From: Actinoplanes lutulentus
GTDB lineage: Bacteria; Actinomycetota; Actinomycetes; Mycobacteriales; Micromonosporaceae
DNA: 64,000 nt
Reading direction: 5' to 3'
Assembly: GCF_003259845.1 (NCBI RefSeq)
Contig: NZ_QLMJ01000004.1
Location: 62,001-126,000 of the forward strand
Shown here: in pieces, positions 44,830 through 52,793 of the stretch
Layout of the letters: the number at the start of each line of letters is the position of its first letter
Numbering within the stretch: position 1 is the stretch's first letter
Program-made: the position numbers and the translations under genes
Notes under the pieces: model-generated
Told to the model about the DNA's origin: nothing
Seen by the model: only the letters and a program-made list of their open reading frames with translations
The model's database searches: none

Positions 44830-45828
44830 CTAGCCGGCTGCCTTCACCACGGCATCCCCCGCGGGCGTACGCGCGTAAAGAACACTCCGCCCCGCCCGCC
44901 GCCGCAGCACCAGCCCGGCGTCCAGCAGCACCTTCAGATGCCGGCCCACCGAGCCGAGCCCCTGCCCGGTGATCGCCACCAGCTGAGTGGTGCTCTTCGG
45001 CGGATCGAGCTCCACCAGCACCCGAGCCCGCCCCGGCCCCAGCAACCGTCCCAGCGCACCGGGCAAAGACGCCCCCGACCAGGACGCGAGCTGCCCCGAA
45101 CACCGGTAGATCACTGCGGACCGCTGCTGCACACCCGAAGACCAGCCCCCGGCCACCCAGCCCCCGGACATGGTCACCGGTACGAAGAGCAGACGGTTCC
45201 CGGAGATGTCCTGCGGCGGATAGTCGAGCGCGTTGATCTGCAACCGCCCTTCGCCGAGCCAGCGCATCCCGTCCCGCATCCGGTCCAGCGCCGCCGCCCA
45301 GCCGCCGAGGCTGAGCTGCCGCGTACGCGAGAGAATGTCCGCCTCGAGAATCCGGCTGCGCCGCGCCCAGTCCGGTTCCACGGCCCGCTCCCAGATCCAG
45401 GTCAGCAGGTCCGCCATCCGCTCGGCAAGATCGTCGCGTTCCCATAGAGCAGCAAGCCGCGCAGCACCGGCCGGCAGCGAGGACGACCGCCCCGCCGTGA
45501 ACGCCATCGTCAAATCCAGCCGCACCTGCGCAGGCGACGCCGAGCGGACGACCGAAACCTCCTCGGCGAAGCTCGTCTCGACCAGCGGCGGCGCCGGCGA
45601 CGCGAAATCGGCGACCCATCGAGGCCGCAGCACCGCGCCGACCAGAGCCGCATCGATCGGGTCAGCGTCAAGCCGGGCCCGATAGGACGAAAGGTGCGAG
45701 CGCCGGAACTCCGGGTCGCCCACCCCACCCTTGTGCAGCACCATCAACCCGGCCGTCACCTCAGCCAGCGGCGACCGGACGAACCGGCTGCCGGCAAGCG
45801 TGTCGGCGTCAACATTCCACCAGCCCAC
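44830..45828 (-). CDS. ArsR-like winged-helix regulator (DUF5937 type)
   Basis: The product has an N-terminal uncharacterised domain starting WWNVDADTLAGSRFVRSP and a C-terminal ArsR-like winged helix (last ~80 residues: helices around STTQLVAITGQGLGSVGRHLK and a wing RRRAGRSVLYART). I chose the GTG at 45826-45828 (332 residues), because the product then begins at the conserved WW segment and AGGTGG lies 7 nt upstream; a longer ATG start is possible. It diverges from an MFS transporter gene across about 70 bp, an arrangement typical of a local repressor and its exporter. Confidence 0.82.
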   Translation of the reverse strand: MGWWNVDADTLAGSRFVRSPLAEVTAGLMVLHKGGVGDPEFRRSHLSSYRARLDADPIDAALVGAVLRPRWVADFASPAPPLVETSFAEEVSVVRSASPAQVRLDLTMAFTAGRSSSLPAGAARLAALWERDDLAERMADLLTWIWERAVEPDWARRSRILEADILSRTRQLSLGGWAAALDRMRDGMRWLGEGRLQINALDYPPQDISGNRLLFVPVTMSGGWVAGGWSSGVQQRSAVIYRCSGQLASWSGASLPGALGRLLGPGRARVLVELDPPKSTTQLVAITGQGLGSVGRHLKVLLDAGLVLRRRAGRSVLYARTPAGDAVVKAAG

Positions 45829-45899
45829 AACAGCACCACCTTTCGCCGGCACGCGAAACATTAACCGCCTGAACCCCCGCCCCCGAAGACTCACGGATC

Positions 45900-47084
45900 A
45901 TGCAGACCTATCGGGAGCTGTTCCGCAACCGCGAATTCGCGGCCCTCTTCACCACCGCGTGCGCGCAGAACGCCGCCGGCACGGTCACCGGCTTGGCGCT
46001 CGCCACCGAGGTCTACTCCCGTACCCGATCGCCGCTCTTCGCGGCCTTGAGCATGTTCGGACCGTCACTGGCGCAGCTGGCCGGCGCGACGCTGCTTCTC
46101 TCCGCCGCGGATCGGTTGCCGCCGCGCGCCGCCATCAGCAGCCTCGCGCTGGTCACCGCGACGCTGGTCGGCCTGCTGTCCACCGGCCCACCGATCTGGC
46201 TGATCTTCGTGTTGTTGCTGGGCATGGGTCTGGCCGGTTCGCTCGCCGGCGGTGTCCGGGGCGGGCTGCTCACCGAGATCGTGCCGCCGGACGCGTACGT
46301 TCTGGGCCGCTCGGCGCTGAACATCGCGACCGGGACCATGCAGATCGTGGGTTTCTCGGCCGGTGGCCTGCTGGTCACGGTGCTCTCGCCGGGACAGACG
46401 CTGCTGGTCGGCGCGGGTCTGCATCTCACGGCGTCCGCGGTGGCCCGGCTCGGCCTGTCCCGTCGCGCTCCGCGCGCCTCGGGACGGCCTTCGGTCGTGG
46501 AGACCTGGCGGGTCAACCGTCGCCTATGGACGATCACTTCGGTACGCCCGGTGTACCTCGGCCTCTGGATCCCGAACGGCCTGATCGTCGGCTGCGAGGC
46601 CCTTTTCGTCCCGTATTCGCCGACCGGTGCCGGGGTGCTGCTGGCGTCGGCGGCGGTCGGCATGCTCACCGGTGACGTGCTGGCCGGCCGGTTCCTGCCG
46701 CCGTCGTGGCGGGATCGTCTCGCGCCGTTTCTCCGGCTGCTTCTGGCCGTACCGTATCTGGCTCTGGCCTTTGATCCTCACCTGGCGATCGCAGCGGTGG
46801 CGGTGGTGATCGCGTCGATCGGGTACTGCTCCACGCTGCTGCTTCAGGAACGTCTGGTCGCGCTGGTGCCGGCCGACGCGCGAGGGCAGGCGCTGGGTCT
46901 GCACACGTCCGGCATGCTCACCATGCAGGCGGTCTGTGCGGCGCTGGCCGGAACGGTCGCCGAGTTCACCACCCCGGCCGTCGCGATCGGGGTGATGTCG
47001 GCCGCCTCGATCACCGTCACCCTCTTACTCGCGCCGGCATTGGGTAGAGGAAGCAGAGAACATGCGACCATGACACCCGCGTAA
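45900..47084 (+). CDS. MFS transporter
   Basis: The 394-residue product has about twelve membrane helices. It carries the inter-helix motif between helices 2 and 3 (AADRLPPRAAISSLALV) and an acidic central region, typical of the drug-efflux-like major facilitator group. It is divergent from the ArsR-like regulator, which probably controls it. The substrate is unknown. The SDR gene starts 16 bp downstream and may be in the same transcript. Confidence 0.9.
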   Translation: MQTYRELFRNREFAALFTTACAQNAAGTVTGLALATEVYSRTRSPLFAALSMFGPSLAQLAGATLLLSAADRLPPRAAISSLALVTATLVGLLSTGPPIWLIFVLLLGMGLAGSLAGGVRGGLLTEIVPPDAYVLGRSALNIATGTMQIVGFSAGGLLVTVLSPGQTLLVGAGLHLTASAVARLGLSRRAPRASGRPSVVETWRVNRRLWTITSVRPVYLGLWIPNGLIVGCEALFVPYSPTGAGVLLASAAVGMLTGDVLAGRFLPPSWRDRLAPFLRLLLAVPYLALAFDPHLAIAAVAVVIASIGYCSTLLLQERLVALVPADARGQALGLHTSGMLTMQAVCAALAGTVAEFTTPAVAIGVMSAASITVTLLLAPALGRGSREHATMTPA

Positions 47085-47100
47085 AAGAAGGAGGCCCGCC

Positions 47101-47913
47101 ATGGGACGGACGATCGTGGTGACCGGCGCGAGTTCGGGTGTCGGTCTCGCCGCCGCCAAGCAGTTCGCCGCCATGGGCGACGACGTCGTCCTGGTGGGAC
47201 GCGACCCGCAGCGCCTGGCGAACGCGGTCGCCGAGGTACGCGACGCCGGCAACGGACGCGAACCAGGCCGGTACCGCACCGACTTCGACTCCTTCGCCGA
47301 GGTACGCGCCCTCGCCGACCACCTGCTGACGAACCTGCCCCGCATCGACGTGCTGGCGAACAACGCCGGTGGGATGGTCGAGCATCACCGGAAGACCACG
47401 GACGGCTACGAGGCGACCATCCAGGGCAACCACCTGTCGCCGTTCCTGCTCACCAGCCTGCTGCGGGAACGGCTGCGCGACGCCCGCGTGGTGAACACCG
47501 CGTCCCGCGCACACATGCAGGGCAAACCGGATCCGGACCGGCTGGCCGGCGACCCGGCGAAGTACAGCACCTGGCAGGCGTACGGCGCGAGCAAGGCGGC
47601 GAACATCCTCTTCGCGTCCGAGGCGGCCCGCCGCTGGCCGGACATCACCAGCGTGTCGTTCCACCCGGGTGTGGTGCGCAGCAACTTCGGCGTGGGCCGG
47701 GTGACCCGGTTCTTCTACAAGTACGCACCGGGCCTGGTCACCCCGGAAAAGGCCGGCGCGCTGCTGGTCTGGCTGTCCACCGCGCCGAAGGACGAGCTGG
47801 TCCAGGGCGGTTACTACGTCGACCGGGACTCCCCGGCCACACCCGCCCCGCACGCCCGGGACGATTCGCTGGCTGCGAAGCTCTGGGAAGCCAGTGCCGA
47901 AGCGACGGGATAA
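47101..47913 (+). CDS. Short-chain dehydrogenase/reductase
   Basis: The 270-residue product has the SDR cofactor motif TGASSGVGLAAAKQFA (TGxxxGxG), the NNAGG structural motif and the catalytic pair in YGASKAAN (Y-x3-K). It matches the retinol dehydrogenase/WW-oxidoreductase-like SDR group. A GAAGGAGG site precedes the ATG. It lies between the MFS gene and the YbaK gene with 3-16 bp gaps, so all are likely co-transcribed. Substrate unknown. Confidence 0.9.
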   Translation: MGRTIVVTGASSGVGLAAAKQFAAMGDDVVLVGRDPQRLANAVAEVRDAGNGREPGRYRTDFDSFAEVRALADHLLTNLPRIDVLANNAGGMVEHHRKTTDGYEATIQGNHLSPFLLTSLLRERLRDARVVNTASRAHMQGKPDPDRLAGDPAKYSTWQAYGASKAANILFASEAARRWPDITSVSFHPGVVRSNFGVGRVTRFFYKYAPGLVTPEKAGALLVWLSTAPKDELVQGGYYVDRDSPATPAPHARDDSLAAKLWEASAEATG

Positions 47914-47916
47914 ACG

Positions 47917-48387
47917 ATGCTGAACCACCCCAATGTGATCGCGGTCCGGGACGCCCTGGAGAACGCGGGCGCCACCGTGGAGATCACCATCCTGAGCGAG
48001 GCCGTGCACACCGCCGCCCTCGCGGCCGCCGCGCTGAACATCGAGGTCGGCCAGATCGCCAACTCGCTGATCTTCGACGCGGACGGCGAGCCGCTGCTGG
48101 TGCTCACCTCGGGCGCGCACCGGGTCGACACCACGCGGGTCGCGACGCTGCTCGACATCACGAAACTGCGCCGGGCCACCCCGGAATTCGTCCGGCTGCA
48201 CACCGGCCAGGCGATCGGCGGTGTCGCGCCGCTCGGCCATCCGAAACCGGTCCGCACCCTGATCGACGTCGACCTCGAGCAGTACTCCGAGGTGTGGGCG
48301 GCGGCGGGCGTACCGCAGTCGATCTTCCCGATCACGTACGCCGAGCTCGTCCGGGTGACCGCCGGGACACCGGCGACCGTCGCCTGA
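47917..48387 (+). CDS. YbaK/EbsC-type aminoacyl-tRNA deacylase
   Basis: The 156-residue product belongs to the YbaK/ProX family of trans-editing aminoacyl-tRNA deacylases. Supporting segments are EVGQIANSLIFDADGEPLLVLTSGAHRVD (given here in part), the catalytic-site GQAIGGVAPLGHP loop and the ITYAELVRVT terminus. The amino acid it clears is not predictable, since actinobacteria have several paralogues. It begins 3 bp after the SDR stop. Confidence 0.92.
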   Translation: MLNHPNVIAVRDALENAGATVEITILSEAVHTAALAAAALNIEVGQIANSLIFDADGEPLLVLTSGAHRVDTTRVATLLDITKLRRATPEFVRLHTGQAIGGVAPLGHPKPVRTLIDVDLEQYSEVWAAAGVPQSIFPITYAELVRVTAGTPATVA

Positions 48388-48391
48388 GCCC

Positions 48392-49096
48392 ATGTCCGAC
48401 GACCTGGTCAGCCTGCATGTCTGGCGCATACCGCACCGCTTCGTCGGCTCCGCCATGCTGCGCATGGCCTTCGCACGCCGCCATCTCCCCGGCGTCCGTT
48501 TCGCCAAATTCCTGGGTACGGGTACCGGCCTCACCTTCGGACCAGGAGACAGCGACCTGACCCGATGGGCGGCGATCTCGGTCAGCGACCGGCCGGTGCG
48601 GTTTCCGGGGTGGGATGCGATCGCCGTGGCACAGGCCCGGCTCGACCTGGAACCGCTGGTCAGCCGGGGCAAGTGGTCCGGCCGGGAACCGTTCCGGCCG
48701 ACCGGCTCTTCCCGCCGGGTCGTGGACGGCCCGGTTCTCGCACTGACCCGGGCCCGGCTGCGGCCGGCCCGCGCTCTCCGTTTCTGGAACGCCGTCCCAC
48801 CGGTGGTCCGGGAACTCGCCGCCGCGCCCGGCCTGCTCGCCCGGTTCGGGATCGGGGAGGCGCCGATCGGCTGGCAGGGCACGGTCAGCGTGTGGCGCAG
48901 CGCCACGGACCTCACCGCGTTCGCGTACCGTCAGCCGGAGCACCGCGCCGCGATCGCCCGCACACCGACCGACCGCTGGTACGCCGAGGAGCTCTTCGCC
49001 CGTTTCGCGGTGCGCCACATCAGCGGCGACCGGTCCGTCCTGGGGTGGTCCTCGGCTGCTGAATCGGAAACCGCCGAGTACAGGGAGCGTACGTAA
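48392..49096 (+). CDS. CrtA-like (spheroidene monooxygenase-type) protein
   Basis: The 234-residue product resembles spheroidene monooxygenase (CrtA), a carotenoid keto-group-forming oxygenase. Supporting features are SLHVWRIP at the start, a FAKFLGTGTGLTFGPGDSD segment and the conserved GTVSVWRSATDLTAFAY followed by WYAEELFARF. It starts a run of closely spaced genes (GNAT, CruF-like, glycosyltransferase, desaturase), which supports a carotenoid role. Exact substrate and product are inference. Confidence 0.75.
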   Translation: MSDDLVSLHVWRIPHRFVGSAMLRMAFARRHLPGVRFAKFLGTGTGLTFGPGDSDLTRWAAISVSDRPVRFPGWDAIAVAQARLDLEPLVSRGKWSGREPFRPTGSSRRVVDGPVLALTRARLRPARALRFWNAVPPVVRELAAAPGLLARFGIGEAPIGWQGTVSVWRSATDLTAFAYRQPEHRAAIARTPTDRWYAEELFARFAVRHISGDRSVLGWSSAAESETAEYRERT

Positions 49097-49099
49097 GCG

Positions 49100-49666
49100 A
49101 TGAGGCTCGTTGCTTGGCAGCCGGACGACCTGCTGCGACGGCTGGACGACGTGGTCGCGGTGTACGGAGCGGCGATGGGCTACCGGCCCGAGCTGCTGCA
49201 GACCCGGCGTGGCTACATCGGCTCGCACGTACGCCGGCCAGGCTTCCGCGCCGTCGCCACCCTCACCCCGGAGGGTGGCGTCGCCGGTTTCGGGTACGGA
49301 TACACCTCGGTGGCCGGCCAGTGGTGGCACGACCAGGTCAAGTCGGCCCTGCCCGAACCGGACCGCGAGCACTGGCTGACGGACTGCTTCGAAGTGGTGG
49401 AACTCCACGTCCGCCCGGTCGCACAGGGCCACGGCCTCGGCGCACGCCAGCTGCGCGCCCTGCTCGCCATGGCGAAAGGCAAGACCGTCCTGCTGTCCAC
49501 ACCGGAGGCTGACGAGCAGACGTCCCGGGCATGGCGGCTGTACCGGCGGTTCGGGTTCACCGACGTGCTGCGCAACTTCTGGTTCCCCGGCGACGAGCGG
49601 GCCTTCGCGATCCTCGGACGGGAGCTGCCGATCGCCGACCGGCTGACCGAGGACGCGGCATCCTGA
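49100..49666 (+). CDS. GNAT family acetyltransferase
   Basis: The 188-residue product has the GNAT acetyl-CoA-binding motif VVELHVRPVAQGHGLGARQLRAL (R/Q-x-x-G-x-G/A type, partly quoted). The late RLYRRFGFTDVLRNF segment closes the fold. It starts 3 bp after the CrtA-like gene and its stop overlaps the CruF-like gene. Its substrate is unknown; a link to carotenoids is only positional. Confidence 0.85.
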   Translation: MRLVAWQPDDLLRRLDDVVAVYGAAMGYRPELLQTRRGYIGSHVRRPGFRAVATLTPEGGVAGFGYGYTSVAGQWWHDQVKSALPEPDREHWLTDCFEVVELHVRPVAQGHGLGARQLRALLAMAKGKTVLLSTPEADEQTSRAWRLYRRFGFTDVLRNFWFPGDERAFAILGRELPIADRLTEDAAS

Positions 49667-50427
49667 AGACACGTTTGTCCTGGTGGCTGCTGGGTGTGCT
49701 GATCCTGGCCCAGATCTGTTACCCACTCACCGGGGGTTCGGTGCGGGCCGGCCTGACCGTGGCCACGGTCCTGATCGGCGTGCTCCTGTCGGTGACACAC
49801 GCGCTGCTGTCACGGGGTCTGCGGGCGGCCGCGGCCCTGGTCGGCACGGCGACGCTGGGCGGGTTCGCCGTGGAAGCGGTCGGTGTGGCCACCGGCTTTC
49901 CGTTCGGCACCTACGACTACTCCGGTGAGCTGGGGCCGAAGCTGCTCGGCGTACCGCTGATCATCCCGCTGGCCTGGACCTGGATGGCGTGGCCGGCGTG
50001 GCTCGCCGCGATCCGGGTTGTCCGTGGCCGGGCGGCGCGGGTGGTTCTCGCCGCGGCCGGGCTCGCCACCTGGGACCTCTTCCTCGACCCGCAGATGGTG
50101 GCCGAGGGATATTGGCGCTGGCACGATCCGGTGCCGGCGCTCCCCGGGGTACCGGGCATCCCGGTCGGCAATTATCTGGGCTGGCTGGGGTTCGCCCTGG
50201 TCCTGATGGCATCGTTGTCGGTGGCGTCCCGGGTGTCCTCGCCCGTCGCCGGTGACGCGCCGATGTACGCGCTGTGGCTCTGGACGTATGCGTCATCGGT
50301 CCTGGCCCACGCCGTTTTCCTGGGGCTGTGGGCGTCGGCGCTGTGGGGTGGGGTGTTGATGGGGGCGGCGGTCCTGCCCCTCGCCCTGGCTCTGGCTCCG
50401 CGTCGAAAGCCGGTGCCGGTCGCGTGA
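49663..50427 (+). CDS. CruF-like carotenoid hydratase (DUF422)
   Basis: The product is a polytopic membrane protein of the CruF/DUF422 carotenoid 1,2-hydratase family. Hallmarks are VEAVGVATGFPFGTYDYS, the GPKLLGVPLIIPLAW helix and DLFLDPQMVAEGYWRW. Family members hydrate the psi-ends of C40 or C50 carotenoids. The start is unusual: CTG 49663 has GAGG 9 nt upstream and overlaps the GNAT stop (CTGA), giving 254 residues. TTG 49675 is the alternative. The stop overlaps the glycosyltransferase start as GTGA. Confidence 0.82.
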   Translation: MKTRLSWWLLGVLILAQICYPLTGGSVRAGLTVATVLIGVLLSVTHALLSRGLRAAAALVGTATLGGFAVEAVGVATGFPFGTYDYSGELGPKLLGVPLIIPLAWTWMAWPAWLAAIRVVRGRAARVVLAAAGLATWDLFLDPQMVAEGYWRWHDPVPALPGVPGIPVGNYLGWLGFALVLMASLSVASRVSSPVAGDAPMYALWLWTYASSVLAHAVFLGLWASALWGGVLMGAAVLPLALALAPRRKPVPVA

Positions 50428-51692
50428 TCGGCTGGGTGCTGGTCGTCGCGCTGGTTCTGCTCACCGGGCACACCGCGGTCAACGCGCTGCTCCTGCGCCG
50501 CCCTCGTCGTGGGGCGACCACTGCCGAACGGGTTGCCGTGCTGCTGCCGCTGCGCGACGAGGCCGCTCGGGTCGGGCCCTGCCTGGAGTCGCTGCTGGCT
50601 CAGCGAGGCGTCCCGAACCTCACGATCCACGTCTTGGACGACGGCTCCACCGACGGCACCGCGGACGTCGTCCGGAAGATCGCCGGCGATGCTGTTGTGC
50701 TGCACACTGGGGAGCCACTGCCGCCTGGCTGGCTCGGGAAACCGAACGCCTGCCGTCAACTCGCCGACAAAGCGGGCGACGCGGACATCCTGGTCTTTGT
50801 CGACGCCGACGTCACCCTGGAACCGGACGCGATCGCCGGTGCGGCCGACCTCCTGCGCCGGGCCGGCGTGACCTTGCTTTCGGCGTACCCTCGAATAGCG
50901 GGAGCGGGCCGCCTGGCCCAGCCATTGCTGCAGTGGTCCTGGTTGACGTTCCTCCCGCTGCGCGCGATGGAACGCTCCCCGCGCCCCTCCCTCGCTGCCG
51001 CCGGCGGCCAATGGCTGATCGCCGACCGAGCCGGTTATCAGAAGGCCGGCGGCCACGCGGCCGTCCGCGCCGACATCCTGGAAGACATCGGCCTGGCCCG
51101 CGCGGTGAAACGCTCCGGCGGCCGGATCACCCTGGCGGACGGCTCGCGCCTGGCCACCTGCCGGATGTACAACTCCTGGTCAGAGCTGGTGGACGGCTAC
51201 AGCAAGTCCCTGTGGGCGTCCTTCGGCTCCCCACTCGGCGCCACCACCGTCGTGGTCCTTCTCCTCCTTCTGTACGCCCTACCGCCCCTGCTCCTAACCA
51301 CAACACTCCTAACCGGACTGTTCCCCACGACCGAGCCTCCGCTACTGGCCACACCTCCCCCGCCGCTGTACACGTCTCCCCTACTCTCGGCCGCGTCTCC
51401 CCTGCTGCTGGACACGTCTCCCGTGCTCTCGGCCACGTCTCCCCCGCTGCTGTCGGCCCCGTCTCTCCCGTTGCTGGACACGTCTCCGCTGCTGTCGGCC
51501 GCTGCGCCGTGGGCGATCGCCTATCTGCTCGGGGTGACCGGCCGCATGATCAGCGCGGCGGCAACGGGCGGCCGAACCTTCCCCGACCCACTGCTGCATC
51601 CGCTCTCCATCGTCACGTTCGCCTGGCTGGTAACCCGCTCCTTCCACCGAAAACGCCTGAACCAGCTGTCCTGGCGAGGCCGCCCCGTCTAA
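50424..51692 (+). CDS. Family 2 glycosyltransferase (carotenoid-type)
   Basis: The product has one N-terminal membrane span, then a GT-A domain with PLRDEAARVGPCLESLL, VLDDGSTDGT, the DVDADVT-type DXD region (VFVDADVTLEPD) and a QXXRW-like area. C-terminal membrane helices end the protein. It resembles carotenoid glycosyltransferases of CruF-CruG clusters, so it probably glycosylates the tertiary hydroxyl made by the CruF-like enzyme. The GTG start at 50424 overlaps the cruF stop. A low-complexity Leu/Ser/Pro/Thr insertion (about residues 295-360) lies between the helices and appears lineage-specific. Confidence 0.85.
   Translation: MIGWVLVVALVLLTGHTAVNALLLRRPRRGATTAERVAVLLPLRDEAARVGPCLESLLAQRGVPNLTIHVLDDGSTDGTADVVRKIAGDAVVLHTGEPLPPGWLGKPNACRQLADKAGDADILVFVDADVTLEPDAIAGAADLLRRAGVTLLSAYPRIAGAGRLAQPLLQWSWLTFLPLRAMERSPRPSLAAAGGQWLIADRAGYQKAGGHAAVRADILEDIGLARAVKRSGGRITLADGSRLATCRMYNSWSELVDGYSKSLWASFGSPLGATTVVVLLLLLYALPPLLLTTTLLTGLFPTTEPPLLATPPPPLYTSPLLSAASPLLLDTSPVLSATSPPLLSAPSLPLLDTSPLLSAAAPWAIAYLLGVTGRMISAAATGGRTFPDPLLHPLSIVTFAWLVTRSFHRKRLNQLSWRGRPV
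51325..51505 (+). repeat. In-frame degenerate repeat in the glycosyltransferase gene
   Basis: Degenerate units of the kind CTGCTGGACACGTCTCC plus a TCGGCC segment recur about five to seven times. They encode peptides such as LLDTSPLLSA in the membrane part of the enzyme. The frame is preserved throughout. Confidence 0.65.
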
Positions 51693-51724
51693 CCGGGACC
51701 ACGATCGCCCAGACCAAAGCGGGT

Positions 51725-51892
51725 GTGTCGATTTCGGGTTCGATACGCACCCAAACTCGACACGCACAACGCATATCGCCTGCCCTGTGTCGACTTCGGG
51801 TTCGATACGCGCCCCAACTCGACACGCACAACGCATATCGCCTGCCGTGTGTCGATTTCAGGTTCGATACGCGCCCCAACTCGACACGCACA
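51725..51892. repeat. 62-bp tandem repeat, 2.7 copies
   Basis: Units start at 51725, 51787 and 51849 (period 62). Each contains GTGTCGA and, about 24 nt later, TCGACAC, which form a hairpin-capable inverted repeat. The first two also share the linker ACGCATATCGCCTGCC. The period is not a multiple of three and no protein is evident. A 14-bp piece (AACTCGACACGCAC) also occurs at 33780. Confidence 0.85.
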
Positions 51893-51978
51893 GGCGGGTC
51901 CCTCGTGGCGCGCCGACGTCGGCCCGACGCGAAACCGATCGCCGACCAAGCCGCCCACTGAACAAGCCACCACCAGCC

Positions 51979-52063
51979 GAGCCGAGCCGCCGGGCGAGCC
52001 GAGCCGCCGGGCGAGCCGAGCCGCCGGGCGAGCCGAGCCGCCGGGCGAGCCGAGCCGCCGGGC
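51979..52063. repeat. 17-bp tandem repeat, 5 copies
   Basis: Five identical units GAGCCGAGCCGCCGGGC run from 51979 to 52063, followed by a partial unit. A 17-bp period shifts frame at each copy, so this is non-coding. Confidence 0.9.
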
Positions 52064-52072
52064 GAGCCGAGC

Positions 52073-52192
52073 CGAGCCGTAGCTCAGACATGTCATCCGA
52101 GCCTCATACCGTGGCTGAACTACGGCCGAGAAGCACGAGCCGTCGCTCAGCCACGTCATCGCGGTCCCATGACATGTCTGAGCTACGGCTCG
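52073..52192. repeat. Four-armed inverted repeat array
   Basis: A perfect 24-bp inverted repeat has arms at 52073-52096 and 52169-52192 (the right arm starts ATGACATGTCTGAGCTACGG). Inside it is a second inverted pair, with GTGGCTGA near 52111 and TCAGCCAC near 52147 (about 14 of 16 bases pairing). Both pairs are versions of the same TGAnCTACGGC-type unit, so four related units alternate in orientation. It could form a large cruciform or a strong bidirectional terminator. Confidence 0.85.
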
Positions 52193-52285
52193 CCCCGGCG
52201 GCGGTGAGGGCACGGCGGCGGAAGACACCGTGACCTGGCGGGCCTGCGGGCGCTGCCGCCACACCGGCATCGCGCCCGCTTTGAC

Positions 52286-52580
52286 ACCACAAGATCGCGG
52301 GCAGGGCGGCCGGCGAAGCGCAACCGGCGACGACGGCACCTTGAAACTCGGGCGTCTGCGCCGCCCCGACGACCACATACTCACAAGATCGCGGGAGGGC
52401 TGGCCGGCAGAGCGCTGCCGTCGACGGCGGCACCTCGAAACTCGTGCGTCTGCGCCGCCCCGACGACCACAAACTCACAACATCGCGGGAGGGCTGGCCG
52501 GCGAAACGCAACCGGCGGCGGCGACACCTTGAAACTCGGGCGTCTGCGCTGCCGCGGCGGCCACTAGCTCACGCGATCGG
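52286..52580 (-). repeat. 94-bp tandem repeat, about 3 copies, with GATCTTG elements
   Basis: The array has an exact 94-bp period; AAGATCGCGG or variants lie at 52291, 52385, 52479 and 52573. On the minus strand each unit contains GATCTTGTGAG (or variant), 25 nt, then CGCACGAGTTTC (or variant): 52390-52343, 52484-52437 and 52578-52531. The period is not a multiple of three. The same element, with the same 25-nt spacing, occurs once at 33870-33917. Confidence 0.85.
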
Positions 52581-52793
52581 GCGGGGGTCTGGCGTTGCTT
52601 GGGGTGGCGCGGCGGGGCTTCTGCTGGAGGCGGCTTGTGGTGGGGGGTGACGGAGGGCCGGGGCTGGCGGCGGTAGGCGCCGGCGGGAGGGGCCGCAGGT
52701 GGCGAGGGCTGGCGGGAGGTGTGGTTGCGGTTGTCGGGCCTGGTTGGGCGTACCCATGGAGGTTGGTGGGGAGAGGGGGCGGAAGATCAGGGG

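Noticed and set aside
51613..52532. Overlapping short frames across the repeat interval
   Set aside because: They translate 62-, 17- and 94-bp repeats whose periods are not multiples of three, so the peptides are artefacts.
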